Assembly (NCBI RefSeq): GCF_030269125.1
Contig: NZ_BSSM01000001.1
Location: 62,001 to 126,000 of the forward strand
From: Streptomyces hygroscopicus subsp. hygroscopicus
GTDB taxonomy: Bacteria; Actinomycetota; Actinomycetes; Streptomycetales; Streptomycetaceae
Reading direction: 5' to 3'
DNA length: 64,000 nucleotides
This document shows positions 53,429-63,396 of the stretch, piece by piece (the stretch's first letter is position 1; the number at the start of each line of letters is the position of its first letter). The translations under genes and the position numbers were made by a program. The notes below the pieces were generated by a model. The model was given only the letters and a program-made list of their open reading frames with translations. It had not been told where the DNA came from and did no database searches.

Positions 53429-55402
53429 TCAGTCACCGGGGACGTGGCTGGTCGTCCGCGGGGCGCCCACGCCCTTCAGGCGGCTCGGGACGGGAGTCGT
53501 CGTCGTGCCCGTCGTCGCGCGGGCGAACGCCTGCGCCCCGCCCACCAGGGGCAACCGGGCCGAGGTGCCCGCGAGTTCGACCGCCACCGTCGGCTTCGTG
53601 GACGGCGGGTCGATCAGGCCCCGGTCCGTGCCCGCGATGATCAGGGCGAGGCGGTGGCCCCGGGGGACGACGTGGTCGGTGGCGGCCAGGGTGAGGGTCA
53701 TGGTGTAGGACCTGCCCGGGGTGAGCGGGACGCCCTTGGCGAGGGAGGCGTAGTGGCCGAGGTCGGCCCAGCCCCGGCTGAAGACCGTGTAGTCGACGTC
53801 GGCGGTCTTCGCGGCGGTCTCCAGGTAGCAGGCGCTGTCGCCGGGCGTGCTCGCACCCCAGCAGGTGCGGTTCTCCAGCGTGGTGATGCCCTCGGCGTCG
53901 TCGGCGTAGTCGCGGATGGTGTCCGGACCGACGTCGACCAGGACGGCGGAGAGGTGGGCCGAGGCGGTGGTCGGGGTGGCGGTGACCGTCACCTGGGACA
54001 TGCCGGACACGCGCAGGTCGTGGGTGAGCGGTGCGGTGAGGAAGCCGGTCTTCTCCGAGGTGGGCGTGATCAGGTGTGCCGCCCAGTCGGTCTCGCCGAG
54101 CTTCGGGTCGTCGGTGAAGGTCTCGGTGCCGGCGGCCGGGCGCGGGCCGAGGGTGCCGACGCCGGATACGGCGCCGGTGGCCGGGTGGAGGGTGGTGGCA
54201 CGGGTGCCGGTGGGCGGCCAGGTGGCGGAGGTGACCCACTGGTCGGGGTGGCGCTCGATGTCGGCGGTCGGCTCGCGGTCGATGCCGTTGTCGTAGCCGA
54301 GGAGTTCGTGGTCGAACCAGCGGTGCAGGGTGTCGACCCAGGCGCCGCGCCGGTAGTCGAAGGGGTCGACGTGGCCGGTCTGGGACAGCCACAGCTTGCG
54401 CTCGACACCGTTCTTCGCCAGCGCGTCCCACCACTGGCCGAAGTGCTTGGTGCGGACGTTGAGGTCCTGCATGCCCTGCGCCACGAACACGCTGGCGCGC
54501 ACCTTGGCCGCGTCCTTGACGTAGTCCCGCTCGGTCCACAGCGGGGTCCAGTCGCCGCTGCGCGGGCTGCCGTCGGCGAGTCTCCTCTGCTCGGCCGCGC
54601 AGTGGGCGCGCGCCGCGTCGCTCTCGACGTAACCGGCGAGGTCGTCGGGACCGCCGTCGTAGAGCGGGGCGCCCTGGGCGAAGTAGTAGTCGTACCAGGA
54701 GGAGATGGCGCTGATCGGCACGATGGTCCTCAGGCCCTTCACGCCGGTGGCGGCGACGCCGTTGGCGATGGTGCCGTCCCAGCTCTTGCCGATCATGCCG
54801 GTCCTGCCGTTGGTCCACGTGGCCTTGACGGTCCGGGTGCCGGTGCGACTCGTGTACGCCCTGGCGCGGCCGTTGAGCCAGTCGATCACGGCCTTCGCGG
54901 ACTGGATGTCAAAGCGACCGCCGACGTCGACGCAGCCGTCGGAGCGGTTGGTGCCGGCGAGGTCGACGCCGACGAAGGCGTAGCCGCGGGGCACGAAGTA
55001 GTTGTCGTAGAACAGCGGCATCCGGACGACGTGGCCGCTCGCGTCGTACGTCTTGACCTGGCTCTCGTTGCCGCGCCCGCAGCAGGAGTAGTAGGGGCTG
55101 GCGTCCATGACGACCGGCACCTTGCGGCCCTCGCGGGCCGGTTCCGCGGGACGGACGATGTCGGCGGCGACGCGGTCGGACGTGCCGTCGCCGTCCTCGT
55201 CGAGGCCGGTGTCCACCCATACGGACTCGCGGACGGCGTGGGCGTAGGAGTAGATCGGCCGGCTTTCCCGGGGCGGCGCGGCCTGGGCGGCGGCCGGGGC
55301 GAGGAAGGCGGCGAGCAGGGCGGCGACGGCCGCCGTCGCGAGCGCTCGCCAGGGGATGCGGCGCGTGTGCAGCGGCGCCCGGACAGGTGTGCTCTTCGGC
55401 AT
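53429..55402 (-). CDS. Secreted X-Pro dipeptidyl-peptidase (CocE/PepX family)
   Basis: A 657-aa alpha/beta hydrolase with an N-terminal signal peptide (residues 1-41, RRIPWRALATAAVAALLAAF then LAPAAAQAA). The nucleophile elbow is MIGKSWDGTIANGVA (Ser near residue 207), the acid is likely in FVAQGMQDLNVRTKHFGQWW (about 308), and the His in SQTGHVDPFD (about 343). The C-terminal jelly-roll domain (about 430-640) is typical of the X-Pro dipeptidyl-peptidase family (S15). It releases X-Pro dipeptides from peptides outside the cell. It runs alone, leftward. Confidence 0.92.
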   Translation of the reverse strand: MPKSTPVRAPLHTRRIPWRALATAAVAALLAAFLAPAAAQAAPPRESRPIYSYAHAVRESVWVDTGLDEDGDGTSDRVAADIVRPAEPAREGRKVPVVMDASPYYSCCGRGNESQVKTYDASGHVVRMPLFYDNYFVPRGYAFVGVDLAGTNRSDGCVDVGGRFDIQSAKAVIDWLNGRARAYTSRTGTRTVKATWTNGRTGMIGKSWDGTIANGVAATGVKGLRTIVPISAISSWYDYYFAQGAPLYDGGPDDLAGYVESDAARAHCAAEQRRLADGSPRSGDWTPLWTERDYVKDAAKVRASVFVAQGMQDLNVRTKHFGQWWDALAKNGVERKLWLSQTGHVDPFDYRRGAWVDTLHRWFDHELLGYDNGIDREPTADIERHPDQWVTSATWPPTGTRATTLHPATGAVSGVGTLGPRPAAGTETFTDDPKLGETDWAAHLITPTSEKTGFLTAPLTHDLRVSGMSQVTVTATPTTASAHLSAVLVDVGPDTIRDYADDAEGITTLENRTCWGASTPGDSACYLETAAKTADVDYTVFSRGWADLGHYASLAKGVPLTPGRSYTMTLTLAATDHVVPRGHRLALIIAGTDRGLIDPPSTKPTVAVELAGTSARLPLVGGAQAFARATTGTTTTPVPSRLKGVGAPRTTSHVPGD

Positions 55403-55630
55403 GCGCGGACGGTACTCCCGCCAACTCCCGTGCAGAAGAGCGCGTTACGGCACCCGGGTGGCTCGTTGCGGCCGAATGGCGATCGTGTGACAGCGGGGGG
55501 CATGGACAGCGCGAGGGGCACAGGGCGTGAATAGGCTCCGGACAGAGATCTCCGCGCGGAGTGCTCCGCACGCGTCCTTCACGCCGAGGTCTTACGAACG
55601 GACCCGCAGTCCCGACGACTTGGAGCTGAC

Positions 55631-57127
55631 GTGCACCGCAGAATCATCGCGCCGGGCGCACTGGCGGCGGCCTCCCTCCTGCTGGCGATCCCGGCATCGG
55701 CCGCGAGCTACTCCCCCGGCGCGCCGGGCATCGGCGACCCCTACTACCCGTACTACGGCAACGGTGGCTACGACGTCTCGCACTACGACCTGCGGCTGCG
55801 CTACCAGCCGACGACGGACGAGTTGCAGGGCACCGCGACGATCCAGGCGCGCACCACGCAGGACCTGTCCCGTTTCGACCTGGACTTCCTGCTGGACGTG
55901 AGCGAGGTGCGGGTCAACGGCGAGAGGGCCTCCTTCGCCCGTGCCGAGCAGCACGAGCTGGTGGTCACGCCGAAGAGGCCGCTGCCCGAGGGCACGCCGC
56001 TCACGGTCGTGGTCCGCTACCGCGGGGTGCCGTCCACGAAGAGCGCCTACGGCTTCACCACCTGGCACCGCACGCCGGACGGCGCGGTCGCGGCGGACGA
56101 GCCCGAGTCGGCGTGGTGGTGGTTCCCGAGCAACGACCACCCGAGCGACAAGGCGACGTACGACGTCTCGGTGGCCGTGCCGGACGGCACCCAGGCGGTA
56201 TCCAACGGCACGTTGCGGTCCACCGATGCGAAGCGGGGCTGGACCCGCTACTCCTGGCGGCAGGACCGGCCGCAGGCGACCTATCTGGCCACTCTCGCGA
56301 TCGGCAAGTTCGACATCACCACGAGCCGTTCGGAGCGCGGGGTTCCGGTGATCAACGCCTACAGCAAGGACCTGGGCGCCGGCGCCGGGGCCGCGCGGGC
56401 GAGCGTGGAGCGCACCGGCGAGATCGTCGACTGGCTCAGCGACTACTTCGGGCCGTATCCGTTCGCCACGGCGGGCGGTTACGTGCCGAACACGACCACC
56501 GGGTACGCGCTGGAGACGCAGACCCGTGTCTACTACAGCCCCAAGCAGTTCGCGAAGGGCTCCAACCCGTCGTTGGTCGTGCACGAGCTGGCCCACCAGT
56601 GGTACGGCGACGACGTGTCGCTGAAGGGCTGGAAGGACATCTGGCTCAACGAGGGCTTCGCGACGTACGCGCAGTGGCTGTGGTCCGAGCACGAGGGCGA
56701 GGGCACGGCACAGCAGCTCGCCGACCACGTGTACTCCTCGCACGCGGCCGACGACCCCTTCTGGACCGTCAAGCCCGGTGATCCCGGGCCGGACGACCAG
56801 TTCGACGACGCCGTCTACGACCGGGGCGCGGCCGCGCTCCAGGCGCTGCGCGACGAGATCGGCGACGGCGCCTTCTTCCGCATCCTGAAGGGCTGGCCGA
56901 AGGCGCACGCCTACGGCAACGCCTCCGTGGCCGACTTCGAGAAGTACGCCGAGAAGATCTCCGGCAAGCCGCTCGCGGGGCTCTTCGACACATGGCTGTA
57001 CGAGCCGACGAAGCCGTCGGCGGGCGCGGCGCGGTCCTTCACGGCGACGGACGCGGCGGCGCCGCTGCCGAAGTCCTGGAACCAGATCGAGGCGGCCCAC
57101 GGGGGCCACGGCACGCTGAGCCGCTGA
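55631..57127 (+). CDS. Secreted M1-family metallopeptidase
   Basis: A 498-aa zinc aminopeptidase. The signal peptide is about residues 1-24 (APGALAAASLLLAIPASAAS). The zinc motif HELAHQW is near residue 318, with the third ligand Glu in NEGFATYAQW about 18 residues on. The substrate-N-terminus motif GxMEN of classical M1 enzymes is here TTGYALETQTR (about 290), so its specificity may differ. The C-terminal ERAP-like domain is absent; this is the compact secreted actinobacterial form. The GTG start has a GGAG just upstream. It diverges from the X-Pro peptidase gene. Confidence 0.92.
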   Translation: MHRRIIAPGALAAASLLLAIPASAASYSPGAPGIGDPYYPYYGNGGYDVSHYDLRLRYQPTTDELQGTATIQARTTQDLSRFDLDFLLDVSEVRVNGERASFARAEQHELVVTPKRPLPEGTPLTVVVRYRGVPSTKSAYGFTTWHRTPDGAVAADEPESAWWWFPSNDHPSDKATYDVSVAVPDGTQAVSNGTLRSTDAKRGWTRYSWRQDRPQATYLATLAIGKFDITTSRSERGVPVINAYSKDLGAGAGAARASVERTGEIVDWLSDYFGPYPFATAGGYVPNTTTGYALETQTRVYYSPKQFAKGSNPSLVVHELAHQWYGDDVSLKGWKDIWLNEGFATYAQWLWSEHEGEGTAQQLADHVYSSHAADDPFWTVKPGDPGPDDQFDDAVYDRGAAALQALRDEIGDGAFFRILKGWPKAHAYGNASVADFEKYAEKISGKPLAGLFDTWLYEPTKPSAGAARSFTATDAAAPLPKSWNQIEAAHGGHGTLSR

Positions 57128-57621
57128 GCCGCTGCGTGCGATCGGCCCGGCGTTCCCCGGGTGACAGCGTCCCGGTTCATCGCGCCCGCGCGATGGACCG
57201 GGAGGGCCGGGGGGCGGGACGGGGCGTGCGGGGCCCGGGGCACGCGGCCGGGATCGGTGCCGCAGGACGGGGAACACGCGCGGGGACACCGCGGGGCGAT
57301 CGCGCCGCTCGACCGACCGGACAGGCGCGGCGGAGGGGCGGACACGCCATGGCAGACAGGCCGACGGACACGACCGCCGAGCCGCTGCGACGCGACCGCC
57401 CGGCATAACCGCAGGCGCCCCGACCCCGGTTCGCTCCGGGCGCGCGCGGGGCCGGGAAGCATGCGGCCGGGACCGGCGGCGGAAGACGACGGACGTGCGC
57501 AGGACGGTCGTCCGGCCGGGTCGGTCGGGCGGGCCGGAGGGCGGGCGGGTAGGCCGGGCAGGCGGGCCGGTGGCGGGGTGGCCTCTTCGCCGTGGTGTGA
57601 ATTCCTCGGCGGCGGGCATGG
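57128..57621. other. GC-rich intergenic stretch
   Basis: About 490 bases between the peptidase stop and the narK terminator. No frame shows recognisable protein family features, and no repeat or promoter was identified. It may hold decayed coding DNA. Confidence 0.35.
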
Positions 57622-57663
57622 CCGGGCGGCCGGCACTCGGCGAAGCGAGTGCCGGCCGCCCGG
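57622..57663 (-). terminator. Strong terminator of the nitrogen operon
   Basis: CCGGGCGGCCGGCACTCG and CGAGTGCCGGCCGCCCGG are perfect 18-bp arms with the 6-base loop GCGAAG, 24 bases after the narK stop. It is the strongest hairpin in the window and could also stop the opposing transcript. Confidence 0.85.
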
Positions 57664-57686
57664 AGGACTGGGTGGTCGTGCCGGGT

Positions 57687-59216
57687 TCAGCCGTGCGTGG
57701 CGACGGGGGACGACCGCTGTGAGGACGTGGCGGGCGGGGTCGTGCCCGTGGTTCCCCGCGGTTCCGGCAGCCACAGGGTCAGCAGGGCCATCGCCCCCGC
57801 GCACAGCGCGATGACGAGGAACAGCAGGGGCACGTCGCCGCCGTCGAGGACGAGGACCGACGTGAACACGAGCCCGCCGACGTTGCCGTACGCACCCGCC
57901 AGGCCGGCGATCTGGCCGCCGGAGCGGCGGTTGACCAGCGGGACCATCGCGTAGACCGCGCCGTTGCCGCCCTGGATGAAGACCGACGCCAGCGCGACCA
58001 GCGCGACGCCCGCCCACATCCCCCAGCCGCTGGTCATCCGGGAGAGGACGAGGAAGACGACGACGGCGCCGACGAGCAGGATCCGCAGGGCCGTCCGCCG
58101 CTGGGGAAGCGCGTCGGACAGCAGCCCGCCCGCGGGGCGCGTGATCAGGTTGGTGCAGGCGAATGCGCTGCCCGCGGCGGCCGCGGCCGCGACGCCGAGG
58201 CCGAAGGTGTCGGCGAAGTAGGTGGGGAGCAGGGAGACCACCGTCAGTTCGGTGCCGAACGTCACGAAGTACGCCAGCGACAGCAGCGCCACCAGCCGGA
58301 AGGGGTAGCGGTCGGCGGGCGGGTGGGCGTTCGCGAGCGCCGGGCGGTTCACCGACAGGGTGCGCACCGCCTGTACCGCGTAGCCGGCCACCAGCACGAC
58401 GAGGACGGCGACGAAACCGGACTCGGGGAGCACCCCGGCCGCGCGGATGCGGTAGGCGACGAGGCCGAGGACGGCGATCGGCGGCAGCTGCACCGCCAGC
58501 AGTCCGAACACCGCCCCCCGGCTGGTGACCTCCAGGGCGCCCTGCCGGCGCGGCCGCTGGTAGGCGGAGCCCTCCGGGGTGTCGCGCACGGCGAAGAGGT
58601 AGACGACGCCGTAGAGCGCGGACAGCACGCCGACGAGGCCGATGCCCCAGCGCCAGCCGCCGGCGTGTCCGGCGAGCAGCACGGAGAGACCGGGCAGGAC
58701 GAGGGAGGCCGCGGCCGAGCCGAAGTTGCCCCAGCCGCCGTAGAAGCCCTCGGCCGTGCCGATCTCCTCGCGGCCGAACCATTCGGCGACCATGCGGATG
58801 CCGACCACGAACCCGGCGCCGACGACGCCGAGCAGCAGACGGCTGAGGACCAGGGCGGGGAAGCTCGACGCGGTCGCGAAGAGCGTGTTGGGGACGGCCG
58901 CGAAGATCAGGATCGACGCGTACACCCGGCGGGGGCCGAAGCGGTCCAGGAGCATTCCCACGCCGATCCGCGCGGGGACGGTCAGCGCCAGGTTGCACAG
59001 CGAGAGGGTGAGCAACTGCCCCTTGGTCAGGTGGAGTTCGCTGCCGATCTGCTGGGCGAACGGCGCCATGTCGAACCAGACGAGGAAGCTGAGGAAGAAC
59101 GCCAGCGTGGTCAGGTGCAGGACGCGGTAACGGCCGCGGACGGACGCCAGCGCTCCGAGCCGACGGAACGCGACGCCGAAGGAGGGGGACGAGGGGGACG
59201 AGGGGGACGAGGGCAT
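57687..59216 (-). CDS. Nitrate/nitrite transporter (NarK/NasA-type MFS)
   Basis: A 509-aa major facilitator protein with about 12 hydrophobic helices. The nitrate-porter signatures GFYGGWGNFGSAAASLVLPG (about 155) and GLAGAYGNVGGLVFTSVLV (about 445) are present. ARIGVGMLLDRFGPRRVY (about 80) is the MFS loop between helices 2 and 3. The N-terminus is a Ser-Pro repeat (PSSPSSPSSPS) coded by three perfect 9-base units (59182-59208). Last gene of the nasC-reductase-nirB-nirD operon; it takes up nitrate or nitrite, or exports nitrite. Confidence 0.9.
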   Translation of the reverse strand: MPSSPSSPSSPSFGVAFRRLGALASVRGRYRVLHLTTLAFFLSFLVWFDMAPFAQQIGSELHLTKGQLLTLSLCNLALTVPARIGVGMLLDRFGPRRVYASILIFAAVPNTLFATASSFPALVLSRLLLGVVGAGFVVGIRMVAEWFGREEIGTAEGFYGGWGNFGSAAASLVLPGLSVLLAGHAGGWRWGIGLVGVLSALYGVVYLFAVRDTPEGSAYQRPRRQGALEVTSRGAVFGLLAVQLPPIAVLGLVAYRIRAAGVLPESGFVAVLVVLVAGYAVQAVRTLSVNRPALANAHPPADRYPFRLVALLSLAYFVTFGTELTVVSLLPTYFADTFGLGVAAAAAAGSAFACTNLITRPAGGLLSDALPQRRTALRILLVGAVVVFLVLSRMTSGWGMWAGVALVALASVFIQGGNGAVYAMVPLVNRRSGGQIAGLAGAYGNVGGLVFTSVLVLDGGDVPLLFLVIALCAGAMALLTLWLPEPRGTTGTTPPATSSQRSSPVATHG

Positions 59217-59267
59217 GGTGGGCTCCCGCGGGGACGGTGGAGGGTGGGGCCGTGCGGGCGAGGGGGT

Positions 59268-59651
59268 TCAGCGGGTGGCGGGCGGGGCGACCCGCACCGG
59301 CCAGACCAGCAGCCGCGCCGGGGTGCCGTCCGGGGCGGTCTCCTCGTCCAGGCACACACCGGTGCGCAGGTCGAATGCCTGCTTGTACATGGGTGAGAAG
59401 ACCACCGGCACATCGCCACGGCTGCCGGTGAGACCGCGGGAGAGGACGTAGGCGCCGCCGAAGGGGTCGTAGTTCTGGACGGCGTAGAGTTCGCCCGCAC
59501 GGTCCCGGAAGAGCGCGACCTGCTCGCCGCGCAGGAGTACGGCCACGCCGCGGCCGGGAAGCAGATCGCCGTAGCGGCAGACCGTGTGCCACGCGCCGTC
59601 GTGGGCGAGCTGGATCTCGTGGGCGACTCGGATCTCGTCGGCGGGCATCAT
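59268..59651 (-). CDS. nirD: Nitrite reductase small subunit
   Basis: A 127-aa Rieske-fold protein (LPGRGVAVLLRGEQVALFRD ... YAVQNYDPFGGAYVLSRG). As usual for assimilatory NirD the Cys/His cluster ligands of true Rieske proteins are absent; the corresponding positions read NYDPFGGA and VFSPMYKQAFDLRTG. It assists NirB. ATG 59651 overlaps the nirB stop by 4 bases. Confidence 0.92.
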   Translation of the reverse strand: MMPADEIRVAHEIQLAHDGAWHTVCRYGDLLPGRGVAVLLRGEQVALFRDRAGELYAVQNYDPFGGAYVLSRGLTGSRGDVPVVFSPMYKQAFDLRTGVCLDEETAPDGTPARLLVWPVRVAPPATR

Positions 59652-62182
59652 GCGCGCACCTCCAGCCGCGGACCGGCGACGCGGACCGGGCGGATCTGGC
59701 CGCGCTCGGGGGTGAAGCGCACGGCGGGGTCGGGGACACCGGGGGCGTTGACGAACGAGACGAAGCGGCGCAGCCGGTCGGGGTCGGCGAGGGTGGCGGC
59801 CCATTCGTCCTCGTAGGCGGCTATGTGGCGCCGCATCAGCTCGTCGAGGTCGGCGCAGATGCCGAGGGAGTCGTTCATGATGACGTCGCGCAGCCGGTCC
59901 AGGCCACCGTCGAGCCGCGCCACCCAGGGGGCGGTGCGCTCCAGCCGGTCGGCGGTGCGGATGTAGAACATCAGGAAGCGGTCGATGGTGCGGATCAGCG
60001 TGGGGCGGTCCAGATCGGCGGCGAGCAGATCGGCGTGGCGCGGGCTCGTGCCGCCGTTGCCGCCGACGTAGAGGTTCCAGCCCTCGGCGGTGGCGATCAC
60101 CCCGAAGTCCTTGCTCTGCGCCTCGGCGCACTCGCGGGCGCAGCCGGAGACCGCCGCCTTGATCTTGTGCGGGGAGCGCAGGCCGCGGTAGCGCAGCTCC
60201 AGTTCGACGGCGAGGCCGACCGAGTCCTGCACGCCGTAACGGCACCAGGTCTCCCCCACGCACGACTTCACGGTGCGCAGCGACTTGCCGTAGGCGTGGC
60301 CGGACTCGAAGCCGGCGTCGACCAGGCGGCGCCAGATGCGCGGCAGGTCGTCGACGCGGGCGCCGAACATGTCGATGCGCTGACCTCCGGTGATCTTGGT
60401 GTAGAGGCCGAAGTCGCGGGCGATCTCACCGATGGTGATCAGCCCTTCGGGAGTGATCTCGCCGCCGGGGATGCGCGGCACCACCGAGTACGAGCCGCCG
60501 CGCTGGATGTTGGCGAGGAAGTGGTCGTTGGTGTCCTGGAGCGCGGCCTGCTCGCCGTCGAGGATGTGGCCGTTGGCCAGGCCGGCGAGGATCGAGGCGA
60601 CCGCCGGCTTGCAGATCTGGCAGCCCTCGCCGCTGCCGTGCTCGTCGATCAGCCGGGAGAACTCGGTGATCCCCTTGACCCGGATGATCTCGTACAGCTC
60701 GGCGCGGGTGTGGGTGAAGTGCTCGCACAGGCCGCGGTCGGTGGCGACGCCCCGGGCGGCCAGCTCCTCGGAGACGATGGTGCCGAGCAGCTTCTCGCAA
60801 CTGCCGCAGCCCGTACCGGCCTTGGTGCACTTCTTCACCTGGGGCACGGAGGTGTTGCCGTCGGCGACCGCTTGGCGGACGACGGCCTTGCTGACGTTGT
60901 GGCAGGAGCAGACGACCGCCTCGTCGGGCAGCGGGGCCGGGCCCCCCGCCCCGGCCGCGGCGGGCAGCAGCAGGCGTTCGGGCGGTACGGCGAGCGGGGC
61001 GCCGGCGAGCAGCGGGCGCAGGGTGGCGTAGTCGTCGGTGTCGCCGACGAGGACGCCGCCGAGGAGCCGGCCGTCCGAGCCGACGACCAGCTTCTTGTAG
61101 ATCCCGGCGCGGCTGTTGGCGTACACCACGTCGAGGGCGCCGTCGGTGGTGCCGTGCGCGTCGCCGAAGCTGGCGACGTCGACGCCGAGCAGCTTGAGCT
61201 TGGTCGAGGTGTCGCCGCCGGTGAACTCACCTTCCTGTGCGACGAGTTGGCGGGCCGCTGTCTCGGCCATGGCGTAGCCGGGGGCGACCAGTCCGTAGAC
61301 CCTGCCGTCGGCGGCCTGGGCGCACTCGCCGATGGCGAGGATGTGCGGGTCCTCGGTGCGGCAGGCCGCGTCCACGACGATGCCGCCGCGGGCGCCGACG
61401 GGCAGGCCGCACGCGCGCGCGAGCTGGTCGCGGGGGCGCACGCCGGCGGAGAAGACGACCAGGTCGACATCGAGTTCGGTGCCGTCGGACAGGGCCATCG
61501 ACCGCACCCGGCCGTCGGGTCCCGCGCTGATCGCCTCGGTGCCGGCGCCGGTGTGGACCGTGACCCCCAGCTCCTCGATCTTGCGGCGCAGCAGGTGTCC
61601 GCCGGCGTCGTCGACCTGGAGCGCCATCAGCCGCGGGGCGAACTCGACGACGTGTGTGCGCACGCCCAGCGCGCGCAGCGCGCCGGCCGCCTCCAGGCCG
61701 AGCAGCCCGCCGCCGACCACGGCGCCGGTCCGCGCCGTGGCCGCCTCCGCCTTGATCGCGGCGAGGTCGTCGAGGGTCCGGTAGACATGGCAGCCGTCGG
61801 CGTCGTGGCCGGGCACCGGCGGCACGAAGGGGTAGGAACCGGTGGCGAGCACGAGGGCGTCGTAGCGGAGGGTGCGTCCGGCCGACGTGGTGACCTCCCG
61901 GCGCTCCCGGTCGATGGCGGTGGCCGGTTCGCCGAGGCGCAGGTCGATGCCGTGCTCGGCGATGAACTCCGGGGTGCACATGGCGAGTTCTTCGTCGGTG
62001 GTGCCGGAGAACCACGAGGTGAGGTGGACCCGGTCGTAGGCGGGGCGGGGCTCCTCGGCGAGGACGGTCACCCGCCAGCCGGGCCCGGCCTGTTCGTGGA
62101 ACGTCTCGAGGAAACGCTGGCCGACCATGCCGTGGCCGACGAGGACCAGGTGGCGGTGTGGTGCGGTCGCGGGGTGCATCAC
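59648..62182 (-). CDS. nirB: Assimilatory nitrite reductase large subunit
   Basis: An 844-aa cytoplasmic enzyme reducing nitrite to ammonium with NAD(P)H. Domains: FAD/NAD-binding (residues 1-400, LVLVGHGMVGQRFLETF at 12 and AVVGGGLLGLEAAGALRAL at about 147), a BFD-like [2Fe-2S] region (VVCSCHNVSKAVVRQAVADG, and TGCGSCEKLLG, about 425-465), a ferredoxin-like repeat, and the siroheme/[4Fe-4S] domain with CVGETWC (about 650) and SGCARECAEAQ (about 690). Siroheme genes are not in the window. The GTG start overlaps the upstream stop by 4 bases. Confidence 0.95.
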   Translation of the reverse strand: MMHPATAPHRHLVLVGHGMVGQRFLETFHEQAGPGWRVTVLAEEPRPAYDRVHLTSWFSGTTDEELAMCTPEFIAEHGIDLRLGEPATAIDRERREVTTSAGRTLRYDALVLATGSYPFVPPVPGHDADGCHVYRTLDDLAAIKAEAATARTGAVVGGGLLGLEAAGALRALGVRTHVVEFAPRLMALQVDDAGGHLLRRKIEELGVTVHTGAGTEAISAGPDGRVRSMALSDGTELDVDLVVFSAGVRPRDQLARACGLPVGARGGIVVDAACRTEDPHILAIGECAQAADGRVYGLVAPGYAMAETAARQLVAQEGEFTGGDTSTKLKLLGVDVASFGDAHGTTDGALDVVYANSRAGIYKKLVVGSDGRLLGGVLVGDTDDYATLRPLLAGAPLAVPPERLLLPAAAGAGGPAPLPDEAVVCSCHNVSKAVVRQAVADGNTSVPQVKKCTKAGTGCGSCEKLLGTIVSEELAARGVATDRGLCEHFTHTRAELYEIIRVKGITEFSRLIDEHGSGEGCQICKPAVASILAGLANGHILDGEQAALQDTNDHFLANIQRGGSYSVVPRIPGGEITPEGLITIGEIARDFGLYTKITGGQRIDMFGARVDDLPRIWRRLVDAGFESGHAYGKSLRTVKSCVGETWCRYGVQDSVGLAVELELRYRGLRSPHKIKAAVSGCARECAEAQSKDFGVIATAEGWNLYVGGNGGTSPRHADLLAADLDRPTLIRTIDRFLMFYIRTADRLERTAPWVARLDGGLDRLRDVIMNDSLGICADLDELMRRHIAAYEDEWAATLADPDRLRRFVSFVNAPGVPDPAVRFTPERGQIRPVRVAGPRLEVRA

Positions 62183-63396
62183 GCGGCTCCTTCGGTGGTG
62201 AGCAGGTGGAGCGGGTCGTCAAGGAGCGCTTCGTCGCACTCGTAGGCACGGGTGAGGTCGCCGACCGTCGTGAGGTCGCCGAGGAGGATGCCGCCGACGA
62301 GCCGGTCGCCGCGCAGCACGAGCTTCTTGTACGAGCCGTAGGGCCCGCGGGTGGCGTCGGCGATGCGCAGCACGTCCGTACCGGCCGCGTCGCCCGTCTC
62401 GCCGAACGCTGCGTACTCCAGCGGGCCCGCGGTCAGCCGGACGAGCGGCCGCGAGCCGCCGTAGACGGCGTCCGGACCGGCGCCGGAGAGCCGCGCGGCG
62501 AGCACGTCGGCCTGGTCCCAGGCGGGTCCGGCGAGGCCGTGCGTGACGCCGGCGTGCTCGGCGCAGTCGCCGATCGCGAAGACGTGCGGGGCGCGGGTGG
62601 CGAGCCGGTCGTCCACCACGACGCCGGCCCGCACCGCGATCCCGGCGGCGTGCGCGAGCCCGGTGCGGGGGCGCACCCCGCAGGCGAGCACCACCAGGTC
62701 GGCGTCGAGCAGGTAGCCGGTGGCGAGGCGGACGCCGGTGACACGGGTGTCGCCGGTGAGGGCGCGGGCGCGGTTGCCGGGGTAGGTGTGCACGCCCAGC
62801 CGTTCGAGGGCACGGCGCAGCGCGTGGCCCGCCCCCTCGTCGAGGTGGCGTTCGATCAGGTACGGGGCCTGGTGGACGATCTCGGTGGGCAGGCCGACCG
62901 CGGCGAGCGCCCGTGCGGCGCTCACGCCAAGCACCCCGCCGCCGATCACCACCGCGCGGGTGGCCCGCGCCGCGTCCTCGGCGAGCCGCGCGCAGTCGGC
63001 GAGGCCCCGGAAGGCGTGCACCCCGGCCTTCAGCCCGCCGCCGGCGGTGCGCAGGCCCCGGATCGGCGGCAGCACCGGGTTGGCTCCGGTCGCCAGCACC
63101 AGTTCGTCGTAGCCGGCCTCCTCGCCGCCCGCCAGCGTCAGCGTGCGGGAGCGCACGTCGACGGCCACGACCTCGCACCCGGTGCGCACGGCGACCCGCG
63201 GCGCGCCGCACGGCAGCGCGACGGCGGCGGCGTCGAGGCGGCCGGTGAGCACGTCGGCGAGGAGTGTGCGGTTGTAAGGGCGGTGCGGCTCCGCGCCGTA
63301 CAGCGTCACGTCGTCCCCCCGCCCCCGCTCGACCAGTTGCTGGGCCAGGCGGGCGGCGGCCATCCCGGCGCCCACGACGGCGATCCGCCCGCTCAC
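62179..63396 (-). CDS. FAD-dependent NAD(P)H reductase of the nitrate/nitrite system
   Basis: A 405-aa pyridine-nucleotide-disulfide-oxidoreductase-fold protein. The FAD motif is IAVVGAGMAAARLAQQL (about 4), the second dinucleotide motif AVVIGGGVLGVSAARALA (about 142), and the FAD-ribityl signature PHVFAIGDCAEHAG (about 262). It resembles the NirB N-terminus and NasB-type reductases and probably feeds electrons to the adjacent nitrate reductase. It overlaps both neighbours by 4 bases (GTGA), indicating one transcript. Confidence 0.88.
   Translation of the reverse strand: MSGRIAVVGAGMAAARLAQQLVERGRGDDVTLYGAEPHRPYNRTLLADVLTGRLDAAAVALPCGAPRVAVRTGCEVVAVDVRSRTLTLAGGEEAGYDELVLATGANPVLPPIRGLRTAGGGLKAGVHAFRGLADCARLAEDAARATRAVVIGGGVLGVSAARALAAVGLPTEIVHQAPYLIERHLDEGAGHALRRALERLGVHTYPGNRARALTGDTRVTGVRLATGYLLDADLVVLACGVRPRTGLAHAAGIAVRAGVVVDDRLATRAPHVFAIGDCAEHAGVTHGLAGPAWDQADVLAARLSGAGPDAVYGGSRPLVRLTAGPLEYAAFGETGDAAGTDVLRIADATRGPYGSYKKLVLRGDRLVGGILLGDLTTVGDLTRAYECDEALLDDPLHLLTTEGAA

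Noticed and set aside
59825..62245. An 806-codon forward open frame opposite nirB.
   Set aside because: Antisense shadow of a clear nitrite reductase gene.
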